A DNA stretch of 64,000 nt from Pseudomonas nitroreducens (lineage in GTDB: Bacteria; Pseudomonadota; Gammaproteobacteria; Pseudomonadales; Pseudomonadaceae), in NCBI RefSeq assembly GCF_024170165.1, contig NZ_JALJXP010000001.1:186001-250000 (forward strand). The letters are read 5' to 3'. This document shows positions 17,340 to 26,163 of this stretch, one piece after another (position 1 is the stretch's first letter; every line of letters begins with the position of its first letter). A model generated the notes under the pieces. The model did not search any database. It was not told the DNA's origin and saw only the letters and a program-made list of their open reading frames with translations. The position numbers were made by a program, and so were the translations under genes.

Positions 17340-17492
17340 AAAGGACGGATTCTAGACATCAGCGCACGCCAGGCCGTGCGAAATAGTCGATACAACGCCG
17401 CTCGCACTCCCTTTCGATCGGCTTTACTCACAGACAGGATTGCCGGCAAATCAGCGATTTGGCGAACCCTCAGGGAAGAACGAGGGTCTACC

Positions 17493-17510
17493 ATGACAGT
17501 CTTGTGACAA
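17493..17510 (-). promoter_or_regulatory. Pho-box-like direct repeat
   Basis: On the minus strand TTGTCAC-AAGA-CTGTCAT matches the PhoB pattern of two CTGTCAT heptamers separated by 4 bp (5/7 and 7/7). It is oriented toward the dehydrogenase gene (ATG at 17283, ~210 bp away) and lies 129 bp upstream of the divergent Na/Pi cotransporter gene. Confidence 0.5.
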
Positions 17511-17609
17511 TCGCCTGAGCGTTGCCGTGTCCTTCTCGGCCCTCCGCGCTGTCTGTACGGAGCCGCGGGCGAGGTCGTTACAGGGTCCGTAGACGGACGC
17601 ACCGCCCAC

Positions 17610-17635
17610 GGGCCCGCTTGAGTGCGAGGGGGCCC
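17610..17635 (+). promoter_or_regulatory. Hairpin covering the ribosome-binding site of the Na/Pi gene
   Basis: GGGCCC (17610-17615) pairs with GGGCCC (17630-17635), extended by GC/GC around a TTGAGT loop with a 4-base bulge. The right arm includes the GAGGGGG Shine-Dalgarno of the Na/Pi cotransporter start at 17639, so translation could be controlled by this fold. It matches no riboswitch class I recognise. Confidence 0.4.
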
Positions 17636-17638
17636 GAC

Positions 17639-19363
17639 ATGCTCAAACTGCTCGATCTGCTCTCTGCCGTCGCCCTGTTGGTGTGGGGCACACATATCGT
17701 CCGCACCGGCATCCTCAGGGTCTACGGCAGTAACCTGCGAAAAATCCTCAGCCGCAGCGTGGAGAAGCGCCCGCTGGCCTTCGCCGCCGGCATCGGCGTC
17801 ACCGCGCTGGTACAGAGCAGCAACGCCACGGCGCTGCTCGCCACCTCCTTCGTCGCCACCGGGTTGATGGCTCTGGCGCCGGCGCTGGCAATCATGCTCG
17901 GCGCCGACGTCGGCACGGCGCTGATGGCGCGGGTGCTGACCCTTGACCTGTCCTGGCTGTCGCCCTTGCTGATCTTCTTCGGGGTGATCTTCTTCCTCGG
18001 CCGCAAGCAGACGCGCCTCGGCCAGTTGGGCCGGGTGTTCATCGGCCTGGGGCTGATCATCCTCGCGCTGCAGCTGATCGTCGCCGCCGCCGAGCCGATG
18101 ACCCAGGCCAAGGGCGTGAAGGTGCTGTTCTCCAGCCTCACCGGCGACGTGATGCTGGATGCCCTCACCGGCGCGCTGTTCGCCATGATTTCCTACTCCA
18201 GCCTGGCCGCCGTGCTGCTCACCGCAACCTTGGCGGCGTCCAAGGTGATCTCGCTGAAGGTGGCGCTGTGCCTGGTGGTCGGCGCCAACCTGGGCAGCGG
18301 CATCCTGGCGATGATCAGCGCCTCCTCGCAGAACGCCGCCGGACGCCGCGTGGCGCTGGGCAGCCTGCTGTTCAAGGTCGCCGGCTGCGCCCTGGTGCTG
18401 CCGCTGGTGGGGCCGCTGGCCGAGTGGATCGACCACTGGCAGTTCAGCACCGCCGAACTGGTGATCGCCTTCCACGTGCTCTACAACGCCACCCGCTGCC
18501 TCGCCTGCCTGCCGCTGACCGGGCACATGGCGGCCTTCTGCACGCGGATCATGCCCGACCGCCATTCCCCGGAAGACACCGTGCGCCCGCGCCACCTCGA
18601 CCCGGCGGCGCTGGATACGCCAAGCCTGGCGCTGGTCAACGCGGTGCGCGAAACCCTGCGCATGGGCGATATCGTCGAGCAGATGCTGAACAACCTGATG
18701 CAGGTTATCCACAGCGGTGACCCACTGCTGGGCAAGGAAATCCGCAAGCAGGACGATGATGTCGACGCGCTCTACACCGCGATCAAGCTGTACCTGGCGC
18801 GCATGCCCCGCGAGGACCTGAGCGAGGCCGACAGCCGCCGCTGGGCGGAAATCATCGAGCTGGCGATCAACCTGGAACAGGCCGGCGACATCATCGAGCA
18901 CATGCTCGGCGCCGTGCAGGACAAGAAGACTTCGCGCAGCCGCTCCTTCTCCGACAACGGCCTGGAGGAGATCACCGTGCTGCACGGCCAGTTAGTGGCC
19001 AACCTGCGCCTGTCGCTCTCGGTGTTCCTCAATGGCGACCAGGAAGGCGCCAAGCGCCTGCGCCGCGCCAAGCAGCGCTTCCGCCTGCAGGAACGGCGCT
19101 TCGCCCACTCCCACGTCGACCGCCTGCGCCAGCAGGTGGTGCAGAGCATCGAGACCAGCTCGCTGCACCTGGACCTGATCAGCGACATGAAGCGCTTGAA
19201 CTCGCTGTTCTGCGCTATCGCCTATGCTGTTCTGGACAACCCCGATGCCAGCAGTTCGGCAATCGGCGAACCTGTGGAAGACGATGACTTCGTCGAACGC
19301 GAAGTCGAGGCAGTACAGGATCACCAGCGGCCGGCCTCCCCCGGCTCCAGCGCGACGGGTTGA
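17639..19363 (+). CDS. Na/Pi cotransporter family protein with PhoU-like C-terminus
   Basis: 574 residues. The N-terminal ~330 residues form a NptA/YjbB-type membrane domain with two inverted QSS-type repeats: GVTALVQSSNATALLATSFV, and the second repeat around GALFAMISYSSLAAVLLTAT. The C-terminal ~200 residues are soluble and helical with PhoU-like acidic motifs (RMGDIVEQMLNNLMQVI, LAINLEQAGDIIEHMLGAVQ). In E. coli, YjbB exports phosphate when internal levels are high, so efflux or balancing of Pi is the likely role. Start ATG 17639 is chosen because the longer frame reads through a structured leader. A Pho-box-like site lies upstream but faces the other way. Confidence 0.88.
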   Translation: MLKLLDLLSAVALLVWGTHIVRTGILRVYGSNLRKILSRSVEKRPLAFAAGIGVTALVQSSNATALLATSFVATGLMALAPALAIMLGADVGTALMARVLTLDLSWLSPLLIFFGVIFFLGRKQTRLGQLGRVFIGLGLIILALQLIVAAAEPMTQAKGVKVLFSSLTGDVMLDALTGALFAMISYSSLAAVLLTATLAASKVISLKVALCLVVGANLGSGILAMISASSQNAAGRRVALGSLLFKVAGCALVLPLVGPLAEWIDHWQFSTAELVIAFHVLYNATRCLACLPLTGHMAAFCTRIMPDRHSPEDTVRPRHLDPAALDTPSLALVNAVRETLRMGDIVEQMLNNLMQVIHSGDPLLGKEIRKQDDDVDALYTAIKLYLARMPREDLSEADSRRWAEIIELAINLEQAGDIIEHMLGAVQDKKTSRSRSFSDNGLEEITVLHGQLVANLRLSLSVFLNGDQEGAKRLRRAKQRFRLQERRFAHSHVDRLRQQVVQSIETSSLHLDLISDMKRLNSLFCAIAYAVLDNPDASSSAIGEPVEDDDFVEREVEAVQDHQRPASPGSSATG

Positions 19364-19461
19364 TGGCCAGGGGGCCTGTGCGAACGTTCCGTCGGAACCT
19401 TCGCCAGCCCCTACAAAGTCCTGATATCACGACGCCCAGGGTTCGGGCAGAATCCGCCGCC

Positions 19462-20496
19462 ATGGAAGCATGCACTCAATCCCAACGCCCCCCCTCGGTC
19501 AGCGCCAGCCTGACCCAGGCCATCCTGCTGGCGGCTGTGCGTCTCGGTCTGAACCGCGACGCCCTGCTCGCTGCCAGCGGCATTCACGAATCCCAGCTCA
19601 GCGACCCGGACGCGCGCATCGACTTCGCGCTGCAGGAGCGCATGTGGCAGGTGATCCAGACCGACCTGAAGCATGACGAGCCCGGCCTGGCCATGGGCCG
19701 TGCGCTGTCGCCGGCATCCTTCAGCGCACTGGGCTACCTGCTGCAGTCGAGCACCACGATGGGTGACGCCCTCGAGTCGGCCATGCGCTACCAGCGCCTG
19801 GTGGGCGAGGGCGGCCAGGTCACCATCGAGGCCCAGGCCGAGATCATCTGGGTGAGCTACCGCCCGCTGGACCCCGAACCGCCCTCCACCCGCGCCCGCG
19901 CGCTGGCACTGCTGGGGTTCTGGTCGCGGCAGCTGCGCGCCCTGCTCAGCGGCCTGCAACTGGCCGGTTGCCGTTTCATGCACAGCCAGCCGCAAAGCCT
20001 GGCGGACTACGAAAAGGCCTTCGACTGCCCTCTGCAATTCGACGCGCCGGATTACGCCCTGGGCCTACCCCGGGCGCTCATCGACGCTCCACTGCCGCAG
20101 GCCAACCCGCCGCTGCGCGACCTGCTGCGCCAGCACGCCGAAGGCCTGCTCGCCCGCCTGCCCAGCGCCAGCGTCAGTGGCCGGGTAGTCGCCCTGCTCG
20201 GCGAGCAACTGACCCGCGGCGAACCTGGCCGTGCCGCCGTCGCCGGCGAGCTGGGCCTGAGCGAACGCACGCTGCAGCGCCGGCTGGCAGAGGAAGGCAG
20301 CAGTTATCAACAGCTGCTGGCGGATACCCGGCGGCAGCTGGCGGAGCGCTACCTGGGGGAAGGCAACCTGCCGGCCACGGATATCGCCGCCCTGCTCGGT
20401 TATTCGGAGCCCAGCGTGTTCTTCCGTGCCTTCCGCCACTGGACGGGGCTGACGCCGGGCGAGTACCGCCAGCGGCGGCGCCAGTCGGAGAACTAG
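19462..20496 (+). CDS. AraC-family transcriptional regulator (arabinose-binding-domain type)
   Basis: 344 residues. The N-terminal ~200 residues match the Arabinose_bd (PF12625-type) sensing domain found in OruR/ArgR-like and related regulators (ARIDFALQERMWQVIQTDLK, LSPASFSALGYLLQSSTTMG). The C-terminus has the two AraC helix-turn-helix units, AVAGELGLSERTLQRRLAEE and TDIAALLGYSEPSVFFRAFR, followed by WTGLTPGEYR. Ligand and targets are unknown; the adjacent convergent SDR gene is a candidate target but is not divergently arranged. Start ATG 19462 avoids 34 Arg/Pro-rich non-family residues of the longer frame. It follows the Na/Pi gene by 98 bp. Confidence 0.87.
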   Translation: MEACTQSQRPPSVSASLTQAILLAAVRLGLNRDALLAASGIHESQLSDPDARIDFALQERMWQVIQTDLKHDEPGLAMGRALSPASFSALGYLLQSSTTMGDALESAMRYQRLVGEGGQVTIEAQAEIIWVSYRPLDPEPPSTRARALALLGFWSRQLRALLSGLQLAGCRFMHSQPQSLADYEKAFDCPLQFDAPDYALGLPRALIDAPLPQANPPLRDLLRQHAEGLLARLPSASVSGRVVALLGEQLTRGEPGRAAVAGELGLSERTLQRRLAEEGSSYQQLLADTRRQLAERYLGEGNLPATDIAALLGYSEPSVFFRAFRHWTGLTPGEYRQRRRQSEN

Positions 20497-20579
20497 CGGG
20501 CCATACCGGGCACCGATCACAGCGGGCAGCGCACAGGCTTTTCAACAGAGTTGTCTACAGGTTGCGCACAGCCTGGGAG

Positions 20580-21536
20580 TCAGCCGTTCGGGCCGCGTGC
20601 AGCGAGATAGGCCAGGAACGCCTCGCGGCTGGAGTAACGCGGTTCGTAACCGAACTCTTCCTTCAGCCGGCGGTTGTCCAGCACCGGCCGGTAGCGCAGG
20701 TAGTCCACCTGTTCGGGCCCGAAGCGCGACAGCCCCAGCGGCTTGAGCAGCCCCAAGCCCACGCGCATCAGGCTTGCCGGCATGGGCCGGTAGGGTTTGT
20801 TGAGCAGGCCGGCGATCTCGCGCATGGACAATGCGCCGTCGCCGGCGAGGTTGTAGATGCCCTCGCTGCCGCGTTCCAGCCCCTGCCGAATGACGTTCAC
20901 CACATCCTGGTCCCAGATGAACACGAAGCGGCTGCGGTGCCCCAGCACCCCCACCAGAGTGGGGCGGGCAAACAGCTCGGCCAGCGGGTTATGCACACGC
21001 CGGCCGAGGATGGTGCCGGGGCGCAGGATCAGCTGCTTGAGCTGTGGATAACGCTCCCGTGCACTGGCCAGCAGTTGCTCGATCTCCTGCTTGCAGCGGG
21101 CATGGAGCAGTTGGGGGTGGCCGCGCAGCGGATGCGATTCATCGATCCATTCGGCGTTGTCGCGATGGAAGCCATAGGCCGCGCCGGAACTGGTGACTAT
21201 CAGCTGCTGGACGCCGGTTTCCCGTGCCGCTTCGATCAGCGCACGGGTGCCGCCGACTTCGATGGCGTGGCGCTTCTGCGGCGTCATCTCCCGCGGCGGG
21301 TTCACCACCGCGGCCAGGTGCACGATCGCATCGGGCTTCCAGTGCTCGACGCAGGCCCGCGTATTGGCGGCCACGCTCAGGTCCAGCGATACCGGCTCGA
21401 TGTTCGGCCGCAGGCCCTGGGACTTGATCCGCTGCATGTCAGCGGCAATGAGCGTCCAGTCCAGATGCTGGACGGCAAGCTCATTGAGCAGGCTCTGCCC
21501 GAGAATTCCCGCGGCGCCGGTAACCAGGACACGCAT
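20580..21536 (-). CDS. Extended SDR / NAD-dependent epimerase-like protein with atypical active site
   Basis: 318 residues. Rossmann start RVLVTGAAGILGQSLLNELA with the TGxxGxxG loop, then DAIVHLAAVVNPPREMTPQK and LIVTSSGAAYGFHRDNAEWI, all typical of extended short-chain dehydrogenases (UDP-sugar epimerase/dehydratase branch). Where the catalytic YxxxK should be, the protein reads HPQLLHARCKQEIEQLL, so Tyr appears replaced by His while Lys is kept. Activity may therefore differ from canonical SDRs. Start ATG 21536 follows an optimal GGAGG. Monocistronic and convergent with the AraC gene. Confidence 0.83.
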   Translation of the reverse strand: MRVLVTGAAGILGQSLLNELAVQHLDWTLIAADMQRIKSQGLRPNIEPVSLDLSVAANTRACVEHWKPDAIVHLAAVVNPPREMTPQKRHAIEVGGTRALIEAARETGVQQLIVTSSGAAYGFHRDNAEWIDESHPLRGHPQLLHARCKQEIEQLLASARERYPQLKQLILRPGTILGRRVHNPLAELFARPTLVGVLGHRSRFVFIWDQDVVNVIRQGLERGSEGIYNLAGDGALSMREIAGLLNKPYRPMPASLMRVGLGLLKPLGLSRFGPEQVDYLRYRPVLDNRRLKEEFGYEPRYSSREAFLAYLAARGPNG

Positions 21537-21744
21537 GTAGCCTCCAGATCGCTCCGCGCGAAGTGAACGACAGGACCGTTTTACAAAGGTAGATGATCTC
21601 AGCGTAGTGGCACGGCCCGACTGCGGCAGTGACCTCGCAAGCCAGAGCCCATGACCTGAGATGCCACCCGACAAAGGTTGAACGCGGTGGGTTCGCGCCG
21701 GTCAATCCGCTATCCTCACGGCTTTGCGTTCAGGCACACCGCTC

Positions 21745-23118
21745 ATGCGTTGGTTGTTCGTCCCCCTGTTGTCCCTGCTGCTCAGCGCCTGGTCCCATGC
21801 CGACCAGCGACAGACGGTCGAGGCCTACCAGTTGGCGAACGGCATGGGCGTGCTGTTCAAGCCCACCCGCGAGAAAGGCCACGTGTCGATCCGCCTGATC
21901 GTCGGCGTCGGCTTCAGCGATTTCAGTTGCCGCGACCGGCAGCTTCCGCACCTGATGGAGCACCTGTTCTTCAGTGGCCTGGACGGCGGCGACGAGGCCG
22001 ACCTGGAAGCGCGCATGCAGGCCCTGGGCGGGCAGTGGAACGCCTACACCAGCGAGGGCGACACCGCCTTCGTCGTCGAATCCCCCGCTGCCACCCAGCG
22101 CCAGGTGCTGGATCTGCTGCTGGAAATCATCACCCGCACCCAGCTCGACCAGCGCAAGATCGACTCCGCCAAGCAGGTGCTGGTGCGCGAGGACGGCGGC
22201 CACTATTCCCACCTGCAGCGCTGGCTGGATCACCAGAACGTCAGCCGTGCCGGGCAGGAACAACTGGCCGTCGAGCTGGGGCTGTCCTGCGATGAGCGCG
22301 CGCCTGTGGATAACCTCACCCAAGCCCAGCTGGAGCAACTGCGCAAGGACTGGTACGTCCCCAGCAACATGACCCTGATCATCGTCGGCGACCTCGACCC
22401 GCGCCTGCCGGTCTACCTGGGCCGCACCTACGGCGCGCTCGTCGATCACGATACGCCGGAGCGCCGCGACCTGCCGCAGATGAAGAGCGGCGCCGAGCGC
22501 CAGCGCAACCTGACCACCGGGCTATTCGGCGAGAGCGCCGTGCTGCACTGGATCTTCCCGGAGCCCGAAGACGCCGACGGCGCCACACTGGATCTGCTGC
22601 AGGCTTATCTGAACGACGCGCTCTACACCGAACTGCGCGTGCGCCGCGAACTTTCCTACGGTCCCTGGAGCGAACGCACCGCCTGGGCCAACCAGGGCTT
22701 CATGAGCCTCAATGCGAATGTCGAGCGGGATGAGCAGAAGGCGGCGCAGAAGGCCCTGACGGAGCTGGTGGAGAAGATCCGCCACGACGGCCTCGACCCG
22801 CAGCGCTTTGCCCGCATCCAGCGCGTGGCGCGCGCGCAACTGGCCTGGAGCACACCGGGCAATTCGACCCTGGCGGATTACTACTGGGGCGCACTGGCAG
22901 ACTTCGACGACGGCAAGTTCCCTGATGAGGACAAGCGTCTGGCGAAAGTCAGCCTGGCCCACGCCAACGAGGTGGCGAAGCAGCTGTTCAAGGACGAGGG
23001 TTATCTGCGCATCGAGAAGCCGCTGCTGGACGACGACATGGTCTATCCGCTGGCGGCGCTGGGTACGCTGCTGCTGGCGTTGCTGGTCGGGCTGGCATTG
23101 TGGCGTCGGCGGGGCTGA
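21745..23118 (+). CDS. M16-family (insulinase/pitrilysin) zinc peptidase, membrane-anchored
   Basis: 457 residues. Signal peptide or anchor MRWLFVPLLSLLLSAWSHAD. The inverted zinc motif HLMEH (His69, Glu72, His73) lies in RQLPHLMEHLFFSGLDGGDE, followed by the family stretch GGQWNAYTSEGDTAFVVESP. A second, inactive M16 domain covers about residues 190-400 (RVRRELSYGPWSE is the usual R/Y motif). The C-terminus is a membrane helix YPLAALGTLLLALLVGLALW and an RRRG tail, giving a periplasm-facing peptidase anchored in the inner membrane. Shorter than PqqF-type enzymes and without a second M16 gene next door, so both halves are in one chain. Carries one perfect DnaA 9-mer (22305). Confidence 0.88.
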   Translation: MRWLFVPLLSLLLSAWSHADQRQTVEAYQLANGMGVLFKPTREKGHVSIRLIVGVGFSDFSCRDRQLPHLMEHLFFSGLDGGDEADLEARMQALGGQWNAYTSEGDTAFVVESPAATQRQVLDLLLEIITRTQLDQRKIDSAKQVLVREDGGHYSHLQRWLDHQNVSRAGQEQLAVELGLSCDERAPVDNLTQAQLEQLRKDWYVPSNMTLIIVGDLDPRLPVYLGRTYGALVDHDTPERRDLPQMKSGAERQRNLTTGLFGESAVLHWIFPEPEDADGATLDLLQAYLNDALYTELRVRRELSYGPWSERTAWANQGFMSLNANVERDEQKAAQKALTELVEKIRHDGLDPQRFARIQRVARAQLAWSTPGNSTLADYYWGALADFDDGKFPDEDKRLAKVSLAHANEVAKQLFKDEGYLRIEKPLLDDDMVYPLAALGTLLLALLVGLALWRRRG

Positions 23119-23143
23119 AGCACCCCGCCGCGCCGTAGGAGCC

Positions 23144-23695
23144 TCAGAGAGCGAGGCGGCGGATGACCTGGCAGGAATCGTCCGGGTCGATCTGGGCGCG
23201 GAAGCCCAGCTCGCGGGCCATGTCGCGCATGTCGCGGTCCATGGACGAATCGATCGAATACATCTGGTTGAAACCATTGCGCTTGGCGACGTCGATCAGG
23301 TGGCGCATCAGCGCGATATCCAGGCCCAGCTGCTTGAACTCGTCGGCGATGGTCACCGCGCATTCGCACTGCTGGTTATCCACAGCCGCGTAGCGACTGA
23401 TGCCGACTTCCCGCAGTTCGCCGTCCACGTGGGTCAGGGCGATGAAGGCCATGGTGGTCTGGTAGTCGACGTCCATGAGGCGATCGAGCAGCCTGTCGTC
23501 GATCTTCACCTCGCCATGGAAGCGGAACTTGCGGGTCATGGGCGACAGGCGCTCGAGGAACAGGCGTTCGCGCTCGCGGTCTTCCGCGCGCAACGGGCGG
23601 ATCAGCACATGGCTGCCGTCATCGAGGGTTTCTATCCAGTGATCGGCGCCAACAGCCCCGAGGGCTGCAAGCTCGGCGGTGGTGTGGGTCATCAT
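23144..23695 (-). CDS. GNAT-family N-acetyltransferase
   Basis: 183 residues. Begins ADHWIETLDDGSHVLIRPLR and carries the GNAT core with acetyl-CoA loop region VTIADEFKQLGLDIALMRHL and the alpha4 segment AKRNGFNQMYSIDSSMDRDM. The variant resembles the acetyltransferase module fused to acyl-CoA synthetases (Pat/AcsP-like), which acetylates metabolic enzymes, but here stands alone; acceptor unknown. Two adjacent ATGs (23695, 23692) are possible starts; GGAGAA lies upstream. The same GNAT-citA pair is found in P. aeruginosa. Confidence 0.82.
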   Translation of the reverse strand: MMTHTTAELAALGAVGADHWIETLDDGSHVLIRPLRAEDRERERLFLERLSPMTRKFRFHGEVKIDDRLLDRLMDVDYQTTMAFIALTHVDGELREVGISRYAAVDNQQCECAVTIADEFKQLGLDIALMRHLIDVAKRNGFNQMYSIDSSMDRDMRDMARELGFRAQIDPDDSCQVIRRLAL

Positions 23696-23819
23696 GACGC
23701 GTTCTCCGCTGGCGAAGAGGGATTGGGATGACCCTATCCTTCTCCCGCAGGCGCCGGGCAAGCCTGACCTGGGTCAATGCCGCCCGGAACCGTCATGGGG
23801 CAGAACGTCGCAGCTGGCC

Positions 23820-25109
23820 TCAGGCGCTGGCGGCCAGGGCTCCGGGGCGTATGCGAGCGCCCTTGCGGAACAGCACCAGGGTGGCGAGCAGGCCGAGGGC
23901 CGCCGCACCGCTGAGCCAGATTCCCGGTGCGGCCTTGTTTTCCAGGGTGTGGATAAGCCAGGTGCAGACCGCCGGGGTGAAGCCGCCGAAGGTTGCGGTC
24001 GCCAGGCTGTAGGCCAGGGAGAAACCGGTGGTGCGTACGTCCGCCGGCATGATCTCGGTGAGCGCAACGACCATGGCGCCGTTGTAGCTGCCATAGAGGA
24101 AGGACAGCCACAGCTCCACTTCCAGCAGGCGGGCGAAGCTCGGCTCGGCCACCAGCCAGGAGAGCATCGGGTAGGCAGTGACCAGTGCCAGCACGGTGGC
24201 GGCCAGCAACAGCGGTTTGCGCCCGATGCGGTCGGACACCGCGCTCATCAGCGGCAGCCAGATGAAGTTGGACAGGCCCACGCACATGGTCACCAGCAGG
24301 CTGTCGAAGTCCGACAGGTGCAGCTCGTTCTTGCCGAAGGTCGGGGTGTAGGCGGTGATCAGGTAGAAGGACACGGTGGTCATCACCACCATGGCGGTAC
24401 CGGCCAGCACCAGGCCGAAATTCTGGCCAATGGAGCGCAGCACCTCACCCAGGCTGGGACGATGCTTGCGCTGCTGGAACTCGGGGGTTTCCTCCAGCGA
24501 ACGGCGGATGATGAACAGCGCCGGGACGATCAGGCAGCCGACGAAGAACGGCACGCGCCAGCCCCACTCGCCCATGTCCTGCGGGCTCAGCCAGTGGTTG
24601 AGGATCACGCCCAGGAGGCCGGCGAAGACCACCGCGACCTGTTGGCTCGCCGACTGCCAGCTGACGAAGAAGCCGCGCTTGCCGGGGGTGGCGATTTCCG
24701 CCAGGTACACCGACACGCCGCCCAGTTCCACGCCAGCGGAGAAGCCCTGCAGCAGCCGACCGAACAGCACCAGCAGCGGCGCCGCCACTCCGAGCGTGGC
24801 GTAGCCCGGAACGAAGGCAATCAGCAGGGTACCCATGGCCATCAGGCCGAGGGTGATGATCAGGCCCTGGCGACGGCCGTGGCGATCGATATAGGCCCCG
24901 AGGAAGATGGCGCCGAGGGGGCGCATCAGGAAGCCGGCGCCGAAGGTCGCCAGCGACAGCATCAGGGAGGCGAAGGGGTCATCGCCGGGGAAGAAGGTCT
25001 TGGCAATGGCTGTGGCGTAGAAGCCATAGACCATGAAGTCATACATCTCGAGGAAGTTGCCACTTACCACACGGAAGACGGCTTTGGCTTTGGAGTTGTT
25101 CGAGGCCAT
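23820..25109 (-). CDS. citA: Citrate/tricarboxylate:H+ symporter, MFS (MHS family)
   Basis: 429 residues and about twelve membrane helices. Metabolite:H+ symporter signatures: [20 protein letters not shown] in helix 1, [20 protein letters not shown] in the loop between helices 2 and 3, [20 protein letters not shown] in helix 4, and the second-half loop [14 protein letters not shown]. Closest known relatives are CitA/TcuC carriers for citrate and tricarballylate. ATG 25109 is chosen; a GTG at 25175 would add 22 residues of non-family sequence. Monocistronic, with an unusually AT-rich region upstream shared with the divergent protease gene. Confidence 0.87.
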   Translation of the reverse strand: MASNNSKAKAVFRVVSGNFLEMYDFMVYGFYATAIAKTFFPGDDPFASLMLSLATFGAGFLMRPLGAIFLGAYIDRHGRRQGLIITLGLMAMGTLLIAFVPGYATLGVAAPLLVLFGRLLQGFSAGVELGGVSVYLAEIATPGKRGFFVSWQSASQQVAVVFAGLLGVILNHWLSPQDMGEWGWRVPFFVGCLIVPALFIIRRSLEETPEFQQRKHRPSLGEVLRSIGQNFGLVLAGTAMVVMTTVSFYLITAYTPTFGKNELHLSDFDSLLVTMCVGLSNFIWLPLMSAVSDRIGRKPLLLAATVLALVTAYPMLSWLVAEPSFARLLEVELWLSFLYGSYNGAMVVALTEIMPADVRTTGFSLAYSLATATFGGFTPAVCTWLIHTLENKAAPGIWLSGAAALGLLATLVLFRKGARIRPGALAASA

Positions 25110-25506
25110 AAGAACATCACTCAGGGCTGTTACACGGGGGACTTCCCCGAAGGGAAATCGATGATCCCCATCCACGGCAGGCAGGCCCTGGATGGGCGAT
25201 TGATTTGTAACCCTATGTGTAAAAGCCTCGACTAGACAATCGAAAAATGGCTGAAAGGCCCATATTTACTGGAATTGAAAGCTTGGTGAAAGCTTCGAAA
25301 CCGTTCGTCGGGTTACTCTATCTCGCGATCAACTTCTCACTCATCTAAATATATTTAAATTGATAGTTTCCTTCAGAAACTTCTGTAGGAAACTTTCTTC
25401 ATTCAAGATAAATAATCATTAAATATCGCAAGTAAGAATCTTATTTTTATATAAGAAATTTCTCTTATTAGCGGTTAGCTTTTCCCACAAAAGGAAGAGC
25501 TTTCGT
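25110..25506. other. AT-rich divergent regulatory region
   Basis: About 250 bp (25250-25500) is markedly AT-rich compared with the G+C-rich surroundings, with runs such as AATATATTTAAATTGATAG and inverted repeats around CTTATTTTTATATAAG (25440-25456). A direct repeat AGAAACTT/GGAAACTT occurs near 25375-25393. Such islands are typical targets of MvaT/MvaU (H-NS-like) silencing in Pseudomonas; this is inference. Contains promoters for citA (left) and the protease gene (right, AAGGAAGAG at 25491-25499). No gene seen. Confidence 0.6.
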
Positions 25507-26163
25507 ATGAAAAATCTGTGGGGAATGTTCTTGCTGTTTTCCCTGGCCGGCTGCAACGGCTGGGTCTCGCCGGAAACCGATGGCCGCCTGACGGATCGCT
25601 ATTTCACCGTTCTCTCCGGGCCGCCGATTCCCGGCTTCATCGTCGCCTCGGCGGTGCAATGGAATGCCGACTACGCCGTGACCGCGGCCCATACCCCCTT
25701 CCTGCACCACCAGGCTTATCGCTGCAGTACCGGCTGCGACCTGCTGTTCATCGCGCACAAGGCCGACGGTGCGCTGCCGCAATGGCGCCAGTTCCGTGCA
25801 GGCGAGGCGGTCACGGCACTGGGCAGCAGCTCGTTGCTGATTCCGATGAGCAGCACGGGCAAGGTCTGGCCGGTGCCCTTCGTCGATGACGGCTCGGCCA
25901 GTGGAGAACGCTACGGTGTGCACGACGCGGCCATCGCCAAGGGGATGTCCGGCGGGCCGCTGATCGGCAGTGACGGCAGCGTGCTGGGAATCAACATCGG
26001 CTTCCAGGCGGGCTTCCGGCCCCCGGCGAACCGCCCGGAGCTGGCCGGTATGTCACGCCTGAGCGTGTTCGTGCCCTACAGCGTGATCCAGCGTGAGTGG
26101 CTGCTGTTCCAGGCCCGCTCGGCGCGCAAGGTCACTCACGCGCTTCAGGCGAAGAACCAGTAG
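25507..26163 (+). CDS. Trypsin-fold serine protease lipoprotein
   Basis: 218 residues. Lipoprotein signal MKNLWGMFLLFSLAGC with a lipobox (LAGC). A chymotrypsin-like fold is indicated by VTAAH (His62), a following acidic residue in GCDLLFIAHK (Asp78 is one candidate), and the nucleophile motif AIAKGMSGGPLIGSDGSVLG (Ser148), with an INIGFQ strand after it. It lacks a PDZ domain, so it is not a DegP-type enzyme. The short His-Asp spacing is unusual; an Asp at ~139 (VHDAAIAKG) is an alternative. Its 3' end overlaps the convergent SpmAB-like gene by 19 bp. Expression is probably controlled by the AT-rich leader. Substrate unknown. Confidence 0.78.
   Translation: MKNLWGMFLLFSLAGCNGWVSPETDGRLTDRYFTVLSGPPIPGFIVASAVQWNADYAVTAAHTPFLHHQAYRCSTGCDLLFIAHKADGALPQWRQFRAGEAVTALGSSSLLIPMSSTGKVWPVPFVDDGSASGERYGVHDAAIAKGMSGGPLIGSDGSVLGINIGFQAGFRPPANRPELAGMSRLSVFVPYSVIQREWLLFQARSARKVTHALQAKNQ

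Noticed and set aside
17520-17638. Mini-ykkC (guanidine-II) riboswitch because of ACGG loops
   Set aside because: The ACGG positions are not closed by complementary stems in the required tandem arrangement.
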